Positions 1 through 11,273 of a DNA stretch of 64,000 nucleotides are shown here, piece by piece; position 1 is the stretch's first letter, and each line of letters opens with the position of its first letter. Origin of the DNA: Globodera rostochiensis (Eukaryota; Nematoda; Chromadorea; Rhabditida; Heteroderidae); NCBI GenBank assembly GCA_018350325.1, contig JAEVLN010000007.1, positions 3,887,804 through 3,951,803 on the forward strand. Reading direction: 5' to 3'. The notes beneath the pieces were generated by a model that saw only the letters and a list, made by a program, of their open reading frames with translations, was not told the origin of the DNA and did not search any database. The translations under genes were made by a program, and so were the position numbers.

Positions 1-3000
1 AACCCCGACATCGGCGTTTCACCCCTAATATAATGTGGGTATATGTGTAAATGGATGGACTGGACCAATTGTAATCCGTGTCCAAGTAGACGAGCGCGTA
101 CTCGCCGTTCTGCATCAGCCCCATCTCGCCCATTTCGAGCAGAATGCGCCGGAACAGCCGAACATTGCCAAAGGTCACGTAAATGCGCGCGCCCGCCCGA
201 TTCTCGGCCACAATTTGTTGAATTTGACGAACATGACTCTCTGTCACCTTGCAAAATAAGTAATTGTTCAATGCCATGATTAGTGAACGGTTTTATATTG
301 GCTAAAAAACGTGAAAATCGACAACTAAATATGGACTAAAATCCGAAAAATATGGACCCAAAAGCCCAAAAATAGGGACAAAACATTACTTCTTTGAACG
401 GGTTATTGACCAAAGACACGTTGAGCACTGTGTACAGTTCATCAGAGTTTGTGCTGGAATTACTGTAAATGACATTTCGAACAAATACGGTAGGAATAAT
501 TGGACATTTACTTAAAGAGGTGAAATTTCATCCCAGTTAATGTTGGAATTTAGATTTTTAAATTCCAAAAAAGGCCGTATCCTGACTGACCAGTAGTTGC
601 ATTTGCTTGCTTACCGGTCCCTGTACTGGTTGTTGTTGTTGTTTCTGTCGTTCAGCAACAGTTCGTCCTGACTCTGCTTGCCCGTGCGGGGGCTTTTTGT
701 CTTGCCTTTTTGTTGTGCCAGTTTCAGCTGTTTCCGCTTATTGTCGTTGTCCAACACGCGTTTGATAGAGTTGAACAGCTCCTGTGTTTTGATCATTTTT
801 TGATCAATCAGAGAAACAGTGATCATATCTAGCTAAATAATAATCAAATTGACCCAATTTACTCTAAAAATTGAATTTGATCAGCCTAATCAACAACACA
901 AAATGCCATTCCTTCGCCCCCAAAATAAAAGTGCCTGGTTAGCCGGATGCTTCTCAAAGATCACGGCAAATTTGCGCCATTGAAAGTGCTCCAACAGTGT
1001 CATGAACGAGCGGGCGATCACCGACTCGGCGGGCACTGTGCGCGCAAAAGTCGGATACCTACAAAAATTGGGAATAAAAAGAGACATCGATGGACAAGAC
1101 TGGGTTTTGGTGGTTCTTGGGCAATTCTTCGGTTATCCAAACAAAGAATCGAACCAAAAAAATCATCCCAGTTTTACGTTTTGGTTCGGAACCGCACTCC
1201 TCAAGACTCTCGCCGGTCCTGCTGTTTGAGCGCGAGTCTTCAACGAAAAAGTGCCGATTGGTGTGGCATCCCAAAATGTGCCGTTTGGCATGGCATTCCA
1301 ACATTTCTTGAAGTAAAGTCAAAGCGCTTCTTACTATGGATTGAAGGCTTTTCATCAAAAAAAGGTTATAATCGTACCAACTCCACCCGACGGGACTTGA
1401 ACCCATGACATTTAGTATGGAAATAGGCAGCTAGCGCTTTACCACCGAACCCGAAAACGGGTCTTTTTTCGAGCCGGCAATAAAACCATTTTTTTAATAT
1501 TATATTTAAATGCCGTACATTTTATGTTTTATTATTATTTGACAAGTTTTTTGCGCACTTTTTCTTGTCCGAAATGGTCTGGTCCTTGCATTTGTGCGAG
1601 ATCAGCGGCAAATTCTGTGCCGCGGCCATTGCCGCCTCCGTTCGGCAGTTCACTTCGGGTCCAATGAACACTTTGGCACCCTTTTGCCAATGGTCCATAA
1701 AATATTCAGTGCCTACAAAACAAAGCATAGAGAAAAATATGTCCAAAAATCTTAATTAAATTTATAAAAAATCAAAAAATTAAATATAAAAAACTCGTTG
1801 AAAACAAACTTCGATATTCGTCGCCACATGTGTTGTTGAAAATGTAGCGAAGTCGATAGTTTGGAAGCAGCTTTGGATTGCTGTTAACATCATCAATGGC
1901 AACTTGGAGAGCGCCTCAAATTTGTTGGGTAAAAAAATTGCTATATTTCTGAAAATTGTGCCAGTTTTTTTCTAAATGCCCTCAAGCGTTTTTCCAAGCA
2001 TTTAAGCGTTATCTAAATTAAAATTTATCCATTATGCCGCCGGCGTTTTTCCCGGTGTTTTTGCAGGGGTTTTGTGCATTTAGGCGTTTTCTAAATCAAA
2101 ATCTGTGCATCATGCCAAATGTTTCCCGGTTTTTGCTATATGCCGCCGGGGTTTTCCACGGAGTTTTTTAGTAGCATTTAAGCCGTTTTTTAAATAAAAT
2201 TTATGCATTATGCCGCCGGCGTTTTGCCCGCGCTTTGTTAAGCCCCCCCCCCCGAGTTTTTTCCTGCATTTTTTTACATTTAAAGCGTTATTCCAAAATC
2301 TATGCGTTATGCCGTCAGCGTTTTTGCTATGCCGCCGGCGTTTTCCCGGCATTTTTTGCATTTTATAAACCAAAATCTGTGCCGCCCCCAACAAAAGTTC
2401 GTTTACAATTTTTATTATTTTAAATATACGCGAGTTGGTTGTTAAGGTGTGTACCTGAGATTGTTGTGCCTGAAAAATGATTAAATTTTGAAAAAAAATT
2501 CCGACAAAAAACTGAAACCGAACCCTCAAAGTAACGACTTGCACAATTGGACATGCGCAACGTCAGGTTGGTCAGCTCGGACAGCTCGTTGCTACGGCTG
2601 TTGCCTGAAACTGTCAAAAATTTTTTGCCTAGGGCATTATCCAAAAAATTTCACTTTTTTACTGGGGCCAAATGAATGTGTTCTTTTCCCCGAGGGGGGG
2701 GGGCATGGGAAAATATTTTTAAAAAATGTTGTCCTTGGCCTTATAAATGCCTGTCTATTACCTGCAAACTTCAGCCTGTCCAACACAATTTGAGAGAATT
2801 GGTTGACCGCGCCGAGATAGCTGACCAAAATTTCGTGCCGTGTGCCATTGTCCGCAGCCGACTTGGCCATGCCGTCGGCGGTGGTGATGCCATTGTCATC
2901 ATTGGCAAAGTCCAACTGAAACACAAAACAATTTAAAAGTAATCTTTTTCAAAAATTTACATTGGTTTATTGACCAAGCTTTTTCTGGATCTAAAATTTT

Positions 3001-3325
3001 TCAGGTTCAATGTGGGGCCTCAGTTGGCTTTTTGATCAAATCAGGCCCAAACCCTTTCCATAGTCTCTTAATCAAGAACAAAATTCCATTAAAAAATATG
3101 TGAAATTTTCATCAAATTTGCTGAATACGTGCAGCACATCCCCACCTTTTGTCCATTATTTTGCAGTAAAAATGCCAAATTCATTTGCTGCTTTTCCGCC
3201 AATTGTTGCCGGTTGTCGATGGCATTATCTCTTTTGCCAATTAATTGACCCGTAATGATGTCCAATTGGGACAGAACCAGCAGCAGCACCACCAGCAACA
3301 GCAACCTTATCGGTGGAGCAGTCAT
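1..3325 (-). CDS. Receptor-type guanylate cyclase, extracellular (ANF-receptor) half, partial
   Basis: N-terminal part of a membrane guanylate cyclase; the TM, kinase-like and cyclase domains would lie left of the window. Nine exons splice in frame: 3325-3146, 2915-2762, 2604-2524, 1914-1810, 1712-1559, 1058-935, 781-615, 462-390 and 247 to about 1. The start [12 protein letters not shown] opens a signal peptide. ANF-receptor hallmarks follow: [16 protein letters not shown] with NNTCGDEY, then [35 protein letters not shown] and, later, [19 protein letters not shown]. The family converts GTP to cGMP downstream of a ligand or ion sensed by this domain, often in nematode sensory neurons. The 781-615 exon encodes an unusually basic, Asn-rich insert. 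The exon ending at 935 appears to use a GC donor (CAG|GCACTT). The family call is firm; which gcy paralogue it is cannot be told. Confidence 0.88.
1352..1445 (-). repeat. tRNA-derived SINE-like element (copy 1)
   Basis: On the minus strand there is an A-box-like TGGTAAAGCGCT and a perfect B-box region GGGTTCAAGTCCC, followed by CGGGTGGAGTTGGTAC. The acceptor and anticodon stems do not pair, so this is not a working tRNA. The element at 40565-40690 shares the A box, B box and the tail after the tRNA part, which suggests a tRNA-derived SINE family. It lies inside a guanylate cyclase intron. Confidence 0.5.
1960..2420. repeat. Degenerate minisatellite in guanylate cyclase intron 3
   Basis: Diverged tandem copies of a unit with the core gccgccggcgttttcccgg, separated by gcatttaagcgttttctaaat-type sequence. 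The core recurs near 2037, 2143, 2212 and 2331. The repeat fills the intron between the exons at 2524 and 1914. Short frames across it are repeat artefacts. Confidence 0.7.
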
Positions 3326-4234
3326 TTTTTTGTGGTCGCCACGGTTTTATGGATTACAATTTTAAATCGATCAATTCGACTGTTGCTTAGCTTTGTTCAG
3401 CAGCATATTCAAGCAGCAAAAAGCATTTTTATTCATTCATTCACATATTATTTGTATTTATTGTCGATTCGTCGTCGTCATTTTTGTCAGTCGGCTAGCT
3501 CTGCTGCTGCTGCTGATGCTTATGGCGATGGCATTTAATGGGGACGAATGGGCGGGTGTGGTTGGATGGGTGACGAGAGCTCACATCAGCGCCCCAATGC
3601 TTCCACCGCATTCGCCAACATTTGTCGCCCCCCCCCGCCGGCGTTTTGTCATTGCAGCACAAAAAGAAAATTGTGGCCGCTTTTCCTCTCTTATGGGCTG
3701 ATGGCTTCTTCCATCAAAAGCGGCATTGGCATCGGCACCGGCACATTTAAATCCGCCATTTTTTTACCAAACCAATCTCTCCTACCCATTACTTTTGAGT
3801 CCCCCATAAATGGAAGCGGGCGAAAGAGGGGATTAAGAGGATTTAGATTTTCATGCTTCAGCAAACTGGACGACGGCGCCTGGCCTCTGGCCTAGCGACA
3901 CTGGCCGCAAATGCCACCATTTTTTTTTGCTTGTCAGTTCCCACCGGCGGATTTCGAGCAGCAGAGTGTGCCAATTCAAGCCAGTTTGGACGACACAAAA
4001 TGTGTGTAATTATAATTATAATGGTTGGTGGTTGGATGGGTGCCGGCGGCCGGCCGATGGTTGCCACGGCACAAATGCTGCGGTTGGCATGGATTAAATG
4101 CGTGTAATGAATGAGGAACAGTGCGCGCAAAAGCAAAAAACAATTACAAACAAATGAATTGAAAAAAATTGGCATACAAATAAAAAGTTTGAAAAGATTA
4201 AAAAAAAATGTTATTCAAATTTCAAAAGAGATTA

Positions 4235-4705
4235 AATTGTTAAATTTCCGGCAATGGTGCAGAATTAGTCTCCCTAAAAAATATTTTTTTATTAAGTCGC
4301 TAAAAATTGTTTCTAGGGGGTATTCGAGGCGTCGAACCCGAATCTGCCCTCTGTTTTAACCAATTCCGAACCCCGAACCCGAATTCGAACAATTTTCGGA
4401 AATTCGAAATTTTTCAAAAATTAATTTTTGCCTTAAAATCATTCAAAAAAGCACAAAACCACAACAAAAAGGCCAGATTCGGGTTCTACGCCTCAAATAC
4501 CCCTAGAAACACCTTTTTAGCGACTTTGATTTTTTCAAAAAAAATCTTAGATGCTGAAATCATAGATTAGACGGTGTCAGATAATTAACCTGATGTCATA
4601 TTCGTGATCTACGTATTTTTTTACCTTAGAAAATCCACATTTAGAATGAATAAAAAAAAATTTTTGTAGGGAGACTTGCACCATTGCCAAATTTCCAACA
4701 TTAAG
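4235..4705. mobile_element. Palindromic MITE-like element with long inverted arms (copy 1)
   Basis: The outer inverted repeat is GGCAATGGTGCA..AGTCTCCCTA at the left and TAGGGAGACTTGCACCATTGCC at the right. An inner pair reads AGTCGCTAAAAATTG..TTCTAGG..CCCGAATCTG against its complement near 4480-4535. No transposase frame is present. A second member is at 6526-6890 and a fragment at about 36520-36640. Confidence 0.65.
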
Positions 4706-5139
4706 CGAGAATTAAAACTTTTATTACATCCCCGTTTCTCAGAAATTAGTGAGATAAGCCCGTGCACCTGCGCTAATTGGGTCTGGAAGACTTTTTAGTA
4801 TGGCTGCTACTTTTAGGCAAGAAAAATTGCAAAAAATTCAAATTTTATTGTATTTTTTAGTGTAGTAAGGGACCGGGACATTTGGGAAACAAACCGGGAA
4901 CGGGACTTTTCGGGACCAGAAAAATCAGGACTCGGGACCAACCGGGACTTTTCAAGGGAAATTTTTTTTTATCGAAACACTAAAAAATTTTAATTTTCCA
5001 ACAACAATTGTTGACCTTCAATGTCATTGTCAAATTGATTTTCTGTTTTAAGTGCCCGACTTTTTTCAAAATTTGGACTTTTTAACGGGAAATTTAAATG
5101 ATAAAATGGACGATTTTGGCGAAATTGTATACAAAGTTC

Positions 5140-5226
5140 TAGAGCCCGGTCGAGACGAGAATCTCGTCTCGACATCTTGAAAAATCTCGACTCGAGATCT
5201 CGCTCGAAGCTCAAGTCCGGGCTCTA
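5140..5226. mobile_element. hAT-like MITE, TAGAGCCCGG family (short copy)
   Basis: An 87-bp element with perfect terminal inverted repeats TAGAGCCCGG / CCGGGCTCTA and an interior of TCGAGACGAGA palindromes. It is flanked by the 8-bp direct duplication CAAAGTTC (5132-5139 and 5227-5234). The 8-bp duplication and the YARNG-type terminus match the hAT superfamily. It has no coding capacity. Confidence 0.8.
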
Positions 5227-5929
5227 CAAAGTTCCTTATTAAATGCCTCAAAAACTTTAAATTTCTCACGGCGGTGTTTTATTGAAGCCATTTTTGTTAA
5301 TTTTCAAAAAAAATTCACGTCGAAAATTAAGCAAGGACTTAAATCTTTTGTTCCTAACACAAAAATAAAAATCTTTTGTTCCTAAAACAAAAATAACTTT
5401 CTTTTAGACAAAAAAACAACAACAAATTATTGCATAATATTAAGATTTTTAGTAATTTTTCCGGCTCGGATTTTCAATTAGATGGTGCAATTTAAAAAAA
5501 AAAAACCCGGATTCAAGGCCGGAGTCCGATAAGAAATTTCCATTTTGTTTGCTATGAATTTGCCGTTTTAGTCTCTCACTATTATCTTAGGCAATTTTAT
5601 GTTTTTAGAAAATCCAAAATTGCCAACAAAAATTTTGGAAGCATTCAAAACGACGTTTGACGGGGAAAAAGTCTAATTTTTGCCCGGTTGTCCTTCAAAC
5701 TCAAAACTAAAAAATTTCATGCACAAAACCAAGGCATTGGCCATCGTCACATTAACAACTTTGTTGAGTGATTTGATTGTTATTGTTGTTGTTGTTGAAC
5801 ATCGAGAATGTGTCGTGTTTAATGAAAGGCAAAAATAATTTTCCCCGATATTTTCAGGCCGAGGCAACAATTTTTTGGTTTTTGTTTTTTGATGAGTTTG
5901 ACCAGTAAAATGATGTGTAAGTGTTAGAG

Positions 5930-6070
5930 CCCGGTCGAGACGAGAATCTCGTCTCGACATCTCGTCTCGACTAAAATGAGCTTCACGAGATTTTTCGAGA
6001 TTCGAGATTTTTTCGAGAATCTCTTCTCGACATCTCGTCTCGACTAAAATGAGCTTCACGAGATTTGAGA
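5930..6070. mobile_element. TAGAGCCCGG-family MITE, truncated copy
   Basis: It begins with TTAGAGCCCGGTCGAGACGA and repeats the TCGAGA-rich interior twice, but no matching right terminus is visible. It is probably a truncated member of the family seen at 5140-5226. Confidence 0.55.
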
Positions 6071-6525
6071 AATAAGTGGTCGACAGACAACGACGGGACG
6101 CGCGGAGGCGCCCTCGACGGTAAAGCACAAATTTTAATTTCTGAAAAGCAAAACATAATAACAAAAAAGGAATGCTGATGGACAAAAAAAAAGCGCATCT
6201 CTTTTTGCTTTTCAACGTTGCTGCTGCTACTGCTGCGGTGTCGACTCGGCGATTAGTTGCAGCGGATTGGTGGACGCCAGACCGGCATTCTTGCTTCCAG
6301 GTCCAACCAGTGAGCGGTTCGTCCCTTCACCCCTACAAAAATGGGCATTTATCCAACCAGATCCGATCAGTGTTTATGGTTAATGCCAAATCAAGTCACC
6401 ATGTTTGATCTACCTATGAGAGCCCCGGGGGTTCAGAATCAAATCAAATTTAAAATTTTGGGGTAAGGTAATACTGAAGATGGTGCCCCCCATTTTTGAA
6501 AAAATTATTTGTTTATTTTAAAGTC

Positions 6526-6890
6526 GATAAAAAAGTGTTTTCTAGGGCATTTAATGGGCGTGTAGAATCCTAATCTGACCTCCGATTCGACCTATTTCAA
6601 ACCCCGAACCCGAATTCGAACATTTCGTTGAAAAATTTTGAATTTTTCAAAATTAACATTTACGTCTCAAAATCATTCAAATGAATAATTCGACCATTAT
6701 TTGCCTTTTCGATGTTTGTTTGTGCTTTTTGAATGATTTTGAGGCCAAATTTGATTTTTTGAAAATTTGATTTACGAAATGTTCGAATTCGGGTCCAGGG
6801 TTCGAAATTGGTCGAAATGGAGGTCATATTCGGATTCTACACCTCCGAATACCACTAGGAACGCCTATTTAGCGATTGAGAAAAAAAAAA
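6526..6890. mobile_element. Palindromic MITE-like element (copy 2), abutting a stop codon
   Basis: Arms AGTCGATAAAAAAGTG..TTCTAGGGC and its complement near 6845-6885 enclose a near-palindromic interior with CCCGAATTCGAAC. It is related to the element at 4235-4705. Its right arm ends next to the stop codon (6891-6893) of the Ig/FN3 gene. Confidence 0.6.
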
Positions 6891-9015
6891 TTAGTTGATC
6901 GCGGCACCAGCATTTCTCGAGACGTACTTTCCAAATTCCTCAAAATGGCGCTCCTTTGGCAACATTGGCTCCTGCCCGTGCAGTCGCTCCGTCTCCGCCA
7001 CCGGATTTTTGCGCCTGCGGTAGATCACGCAGAACGCGGTGACCGCGCAGAGGAGCAACAACAGCAGCACGGGGATAACCCAGTAGAGTTCGGGTCGGCG
7101 GGGTTTTGTGATTACTACAAAAATTAGAGGAAGAAAACAAATTTACTCCCCACCAGACACAAAAAACCTACATAATCGTCCAATCACGGTGATCTGGTCA
7201 AAGTCAGACACGTTGAAGGGCGGGCCCAGCCAATGTATTCCTTCGACCGAGACCTGCAATAAAAATTAAAATCAAATAAATACAGGATCACTTTCTTAAA
7301 CTAGAAAAGCCTTTATAAATAATTACAAAAAAATTTTCAAAATAGAATCCCTCCTCCTACTCACTTTGTATCTAGTGAAGCTCGTCCGGCCCTCCACAAC
7401 CTCTGGCGATGTCGACAATCCTTTGCCATTCATTGCTTGCACTTGGACCTGACAAATTGTTTCCCGGATATTTTTGAGTCCGGAATTTCCGAACTTTTTG
7501 GCATTCAAAAAAATTTTCATTGGCCTTTCCAAAAATCACAAAATGATAAAAATCGGCAGATAACCGAGCCATGGATCAAACCCACCTCATAAGGGTCCCC
7601 CGGTCGCGTGCCGTTTCTGCCCAAATCGATGGTGAACTTGTCGGCAAACGGATCCACCACCACCAGCTCCTTCCACGGCCCGTTCTCGTCCTTGCGCCGG
7701 TAGGAAATTTTGTAGGCAAATTTCTCGCCGTTCCATTCGTCACGCGCCATCGCGTCCCAGTAGACGATCAAATTGTGGGGATGCGTGCTGTCCACGCGGA
7801 CGCCGGAGGGATTTCGGCTGGGCGCCTTTTGTGCCGTCTGACAGACGCCGTCAATGTTGTAGGCCGCACTGTCGCCGATGGCATTGCGCGCGATCAGTTG
7901 AAAGGCGTACTGTAAGAAAAGAAAAAAGTTGGAGAGGTTACGATATTTTAAAAAATGGGAAAGGTTACTGCATTTCAAAAGAGGCTGTTTTTACTGTATT
8001 TTAAAAAAAAAACAGGGGTTACTGTATGTATTTTAATTATTTCATTTTAATAAAATGGATTTTAGTTGCGCCAACCGACCATTCCGAATGGCTTCAGCAT
8101 AATGCTGAGCCGGCCGTTCACTTGTCGCAATGAGTCGTCACCGATCACTTCATGCTGGAACGTCTTCACCGGCACTGGGTAGACGTGCCATTTGCCCTGA
8201 TCAACGCTGTAGCGCAGCCAGAACTCCTCAACCGGCTTTGTCCGGTCTTCGGGCTCCAGATGATCAAAGGTGATGGTTACCAACGGGTCCGTCTGATTGC
8301 ACTCCAAAATGCGGGCACTTTTCACTGGTGGCGGCACATCTGTGCCATATGAGTCAATTAAAATTGAGTACAAAACGCAGAAAATTTTAAATGATGTGGT
8401 CAAAGTTGTTGTTACAGAAAACATGGTGACTCTCAATTAGCTTCACCTACCTTCAATGACAACCGTGACACTCTTTGATGTCGAGTCAAGCTTGGTTGAT
8501 GCAACACATGTGTACACGCCGGAGTCCTCTTGTGTAGGCCGTTCCACCTAAATTGATCAAACAAATCAATAATCTGATCACGTTAATTTTAATAATTTTT
8601 GATCAAAAATATTTGCTTTAAACACCTCTAGTGTGTTGTCCTCAAGCACTCGAAAATGGCCACTCTCCGCCTCAATCTGGTCCAGCTTCTTCCCGTTGAT
8701 GGTCCACACGTAGTGGATGTTCAAGTCGCTGTCGTGCTCAGCCAAACATGGAAGCCGAATGGGAAGCCCAGCCCTGCGCTCCATTCGTTGGTCAATGAAC
8801 TGGTCCAACTTTGTTGGCTCTGAAACCCGAATCAATCAACCGGTTGTGGGTTTTAAAATTTTAAGTTAAAATAAATAAATATTATAAAAATAAATAATAT
8901 TAATGGGAAAAAATATGAAAACTCTACCTGCAGTAAGCGAGAAGGTGAGGTAACAAAAATATATCCAGAAAAAAGGCAACATGTTATCGAAATAATGGTG
9001 CTTATTTTGAGTCAT
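6891..9015 (-). CDS. Short Ig-FN3 single-pass membrane protein, L1CAM/neuroglian-like
   Basis: Eight exons join in frame (9015-8928, 8819-8626, 8547-8451, 8339-8080, 7909-7586, 7448-7365, 7253-7172, 7114-6891), giving about 450 aa. The order is: signal peptide (MLPFFWIYFCYLTFS); one I-set Ig domain (LPCLAEH..YVWTINGKKL..DSGVYTCVAS); an FN3 domain starting DVPPPVKSARILECNQ and ending YAFQLIARNAIGDS; a second FN3 domain ending VQVQAMNGKGLST; a linker; a TM helix (WVIPVLLLLLLCAV) and a basic stop-transfer IYRRRK. The tail is only about 45 residues and lacks a clear FIGQY ankyrin site. L1-family proteins have about six Ig and four to five FN3 domains, so this is a very short relative or a diverged paralogue. 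Family proteins act in neuronal adhesion; the role here is inferred. ATG at 8982 is an alternative start. Confidence 0.82.
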
Positions 9016-11273
9016 GATTGTATTTTGTTGTATTTAAAAAAATAAATTTTCATAAAAAAAATCAAAGGGTATCAGAAGAATAATATTTTAATTATATAAT
9101 TGTCTTTTTGTTGAAGAAAAATAAGAAAATCTACTCATTTAGTAGAGATGTTCGAGAGTAATCTCCGGAATTTTGGGGTCTCGTCTCGGTTTCGAGTCTC
9201 GGTGTAAATTTCAGGTCCCGAGTAAATAAAGCCCATCCAAGTGGGTGATTTTTGTAGCGAGTTGGGTAAATTGGTGTTTGGTAAAGCAATGGGAAAAAGA
9301 GTTCTTGAACCGATTAAAAATAGGGATAAAACTGGAAAATTGGATATAAGTCAGAGTGCGTATCTGTACTTATTTATCAGAAATGTACTGATTTTAAGAG
9401 GCCGTGTCTGACAAATTAAAAATGTATTGATTTGTCAGAAATGTACTGATTTCAGCTCGGCGTACTGATTTTGTACTGATTTTCAGGATAATTCGTATTT
9501 TTGGATCAATTTTCTTAACAAATTGAGTCGAAAATCCAAGAATTTTCTCGGCGGTGCCTATTGGCACCGCCGGACCCCTTCTATTCAAAAAACCCTTCAA
9601 AAAGGTACCATATTTTTAAAATTTTGGTTGCAACTCTCTTAACAAATTGCGTCAAAAATCCAAAAATTTCCTCAATTTTCTTAACAAAAAATCGTTATAA
9701 AATAAAAAAATGTTCCCGACGGCACCTGTCGGAGCCGTGACCCACCAACAACAAAACCAAGTATATTGGAAAAATTCGAAAATCGGCAAACTCAAAAATC
9801 CATGTGAAAAGCTGCAATTGCCAACCCCGAATTGTTGAGAAAATTGGGGGTGGACAGAAATATGGTTAAAAACGCATATTTGATGCGAAAATTAAAGATT
9901 TACTATATTTGAGACATTTTTTAAAATGTACTGATTTTTTACCGTAAAATCTGATATTTGGTTCCAATGTAGTGATTTAAAAAAATTTTCGATACACACC
10001 CTGATATAAGTAGAGTCCGGATTTATAAAAACGCGAAATATTGACTTAAAATATGAACCAAAAACCCCCAAATTGATCAAAAAAACCCCCAAAATATTGA
10101 TTAAAAAAATGTGCTAAAAGTGTCATCAATTGTCAATAAAAATATAAATTAATGCCTCAGAACCTTGGTTCAATTTTTTAGAAATGGAAATATTTCATAA
10201 AATTGTGCTTTCTGTCTAGACCAGGGTACCCAGATCTGAGGTTTTAGCCTCATTTTGTGGTTTTTTGATAGTCCAATGAGGCTAAATTTTTAAAATGAGG
10301 TTTAGCCTCATTTTGTGGTTTTTTGGGGGTTGATGAGGTTTTTTGAGGCTTTTTAGAAATTTCACTGATAAATGGTAAATTTCTTTTAAATTTTGAATAT
10401 TTGGCGTAATGTTAATTCATTTTTTCTCTATATTTTCAAAAAACCTCTTTTTCCATTGTTCCGGTTTGAAATAATTGGGAATTTTCTTAATAAAAAACCT
10501 CATTTTCATTTTTTTTTAAAGCAAAAAAGCATCACATCTTCTGCAAATTTAGTTGCAATCTCTTAACAAATCGAGTCAAAAACGCGAAAATTGTTCTCGG
10601 CGGCGCCTATCGGCACCGCCGACCCCCCCCCCCCCCACTAAAAAAAGTATTTGGGAAAACTGCGCGCAAAAAAAACATCATTTTAGCACAATGGACGGAT
10701 GTGCGCAATTCATTGAAAGTTGAGACCGTGAAATCACTGGCCCAAATCAAAGTCAATTTCGATTATTCGTGCCCGAGTTTTACCAAATGTTAATTTCAAA
10801 CAAAAAATTGCTTACATCGATCATGGATAATCAAAAATATGGGATTTGAACATTTGATATTCACTATTTACCGGTTAAACAAAGGTTTTTAAAAAATGAT
10901 GCTTTTTGGTCCCAAATGAGGCTTTTTTGCCTACCAAATGAGGCTTTTGAAAATTTTCATCTGGAAACCCTGGTCTAGACCTTATTTCAATTTCTAATGG
11001 AAATATTTCAATAAAATGGTACCAACAAAATTTTTTCAATGTTTACAACTTTTATTTCTATTTAATGTGGATCTATTGAATATTGAAAAAAGGAAAACTA
11101 AATTTATCACGGTGTTCTGTAAAAAATGTTGTGATTTTGTCTCTTTAACAAAAAAAAATGGTGGCGGATGGACGACGCATTTTTTGGAGACATTTTAGGA
11201 CGCCAAGAATTCACAGAATCGTCGATGTAAAAATGGAGCTTTACGAAAGAAAAAAAAATTTGTGAGAGGGAAA
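9016..11273. other. Intergenic region with dispersed repeats, no gene seen
   Basis: It holds TACTGATTTGTCAGAAATG-like short repeats (9370-9480), copies of a GGCGGTGCC/GGCACCGCC palindrome next to CTTAACAAATTG (9550, 9720, 10600), and an inverted-repeat element at 10215-10980. Nothing coding was recognised. Confidence 0.55.
10215..10980. mobile_element. Inverted-repeat element ending TCTAGACCAGGGT
   Basis: The left end TCTAGACCAGGGTACCCAGAT matches the complement of the right end ATCTGGAAACCCTGGTCTAGA. The interior repeats TGAGGCTTTTT motifs near both ends and carries a GGCGGCGCC palindrome plus a C homopolymer near 10620. Similar AT-rich sequence (TGGAAATATTTCA..AAAAT) flanks both sides. No transposase is visible. 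Confidence 0.6.

Larger units (their letters stand above)
3326..6525. other. Intergenic region upstream of the guanylate cyclase; MITEs, no gene seen
   Basis: This AT-rich region holds the guanylate cyclase promoter side, a CTG-rich stretch near 3500-3530, a palindromic element at 4235-4705 and two TCGAGA elements (5140-5226 and 5930-6070). No open frame with codon structure or recognisable domains was found. Confidence 0.6.
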
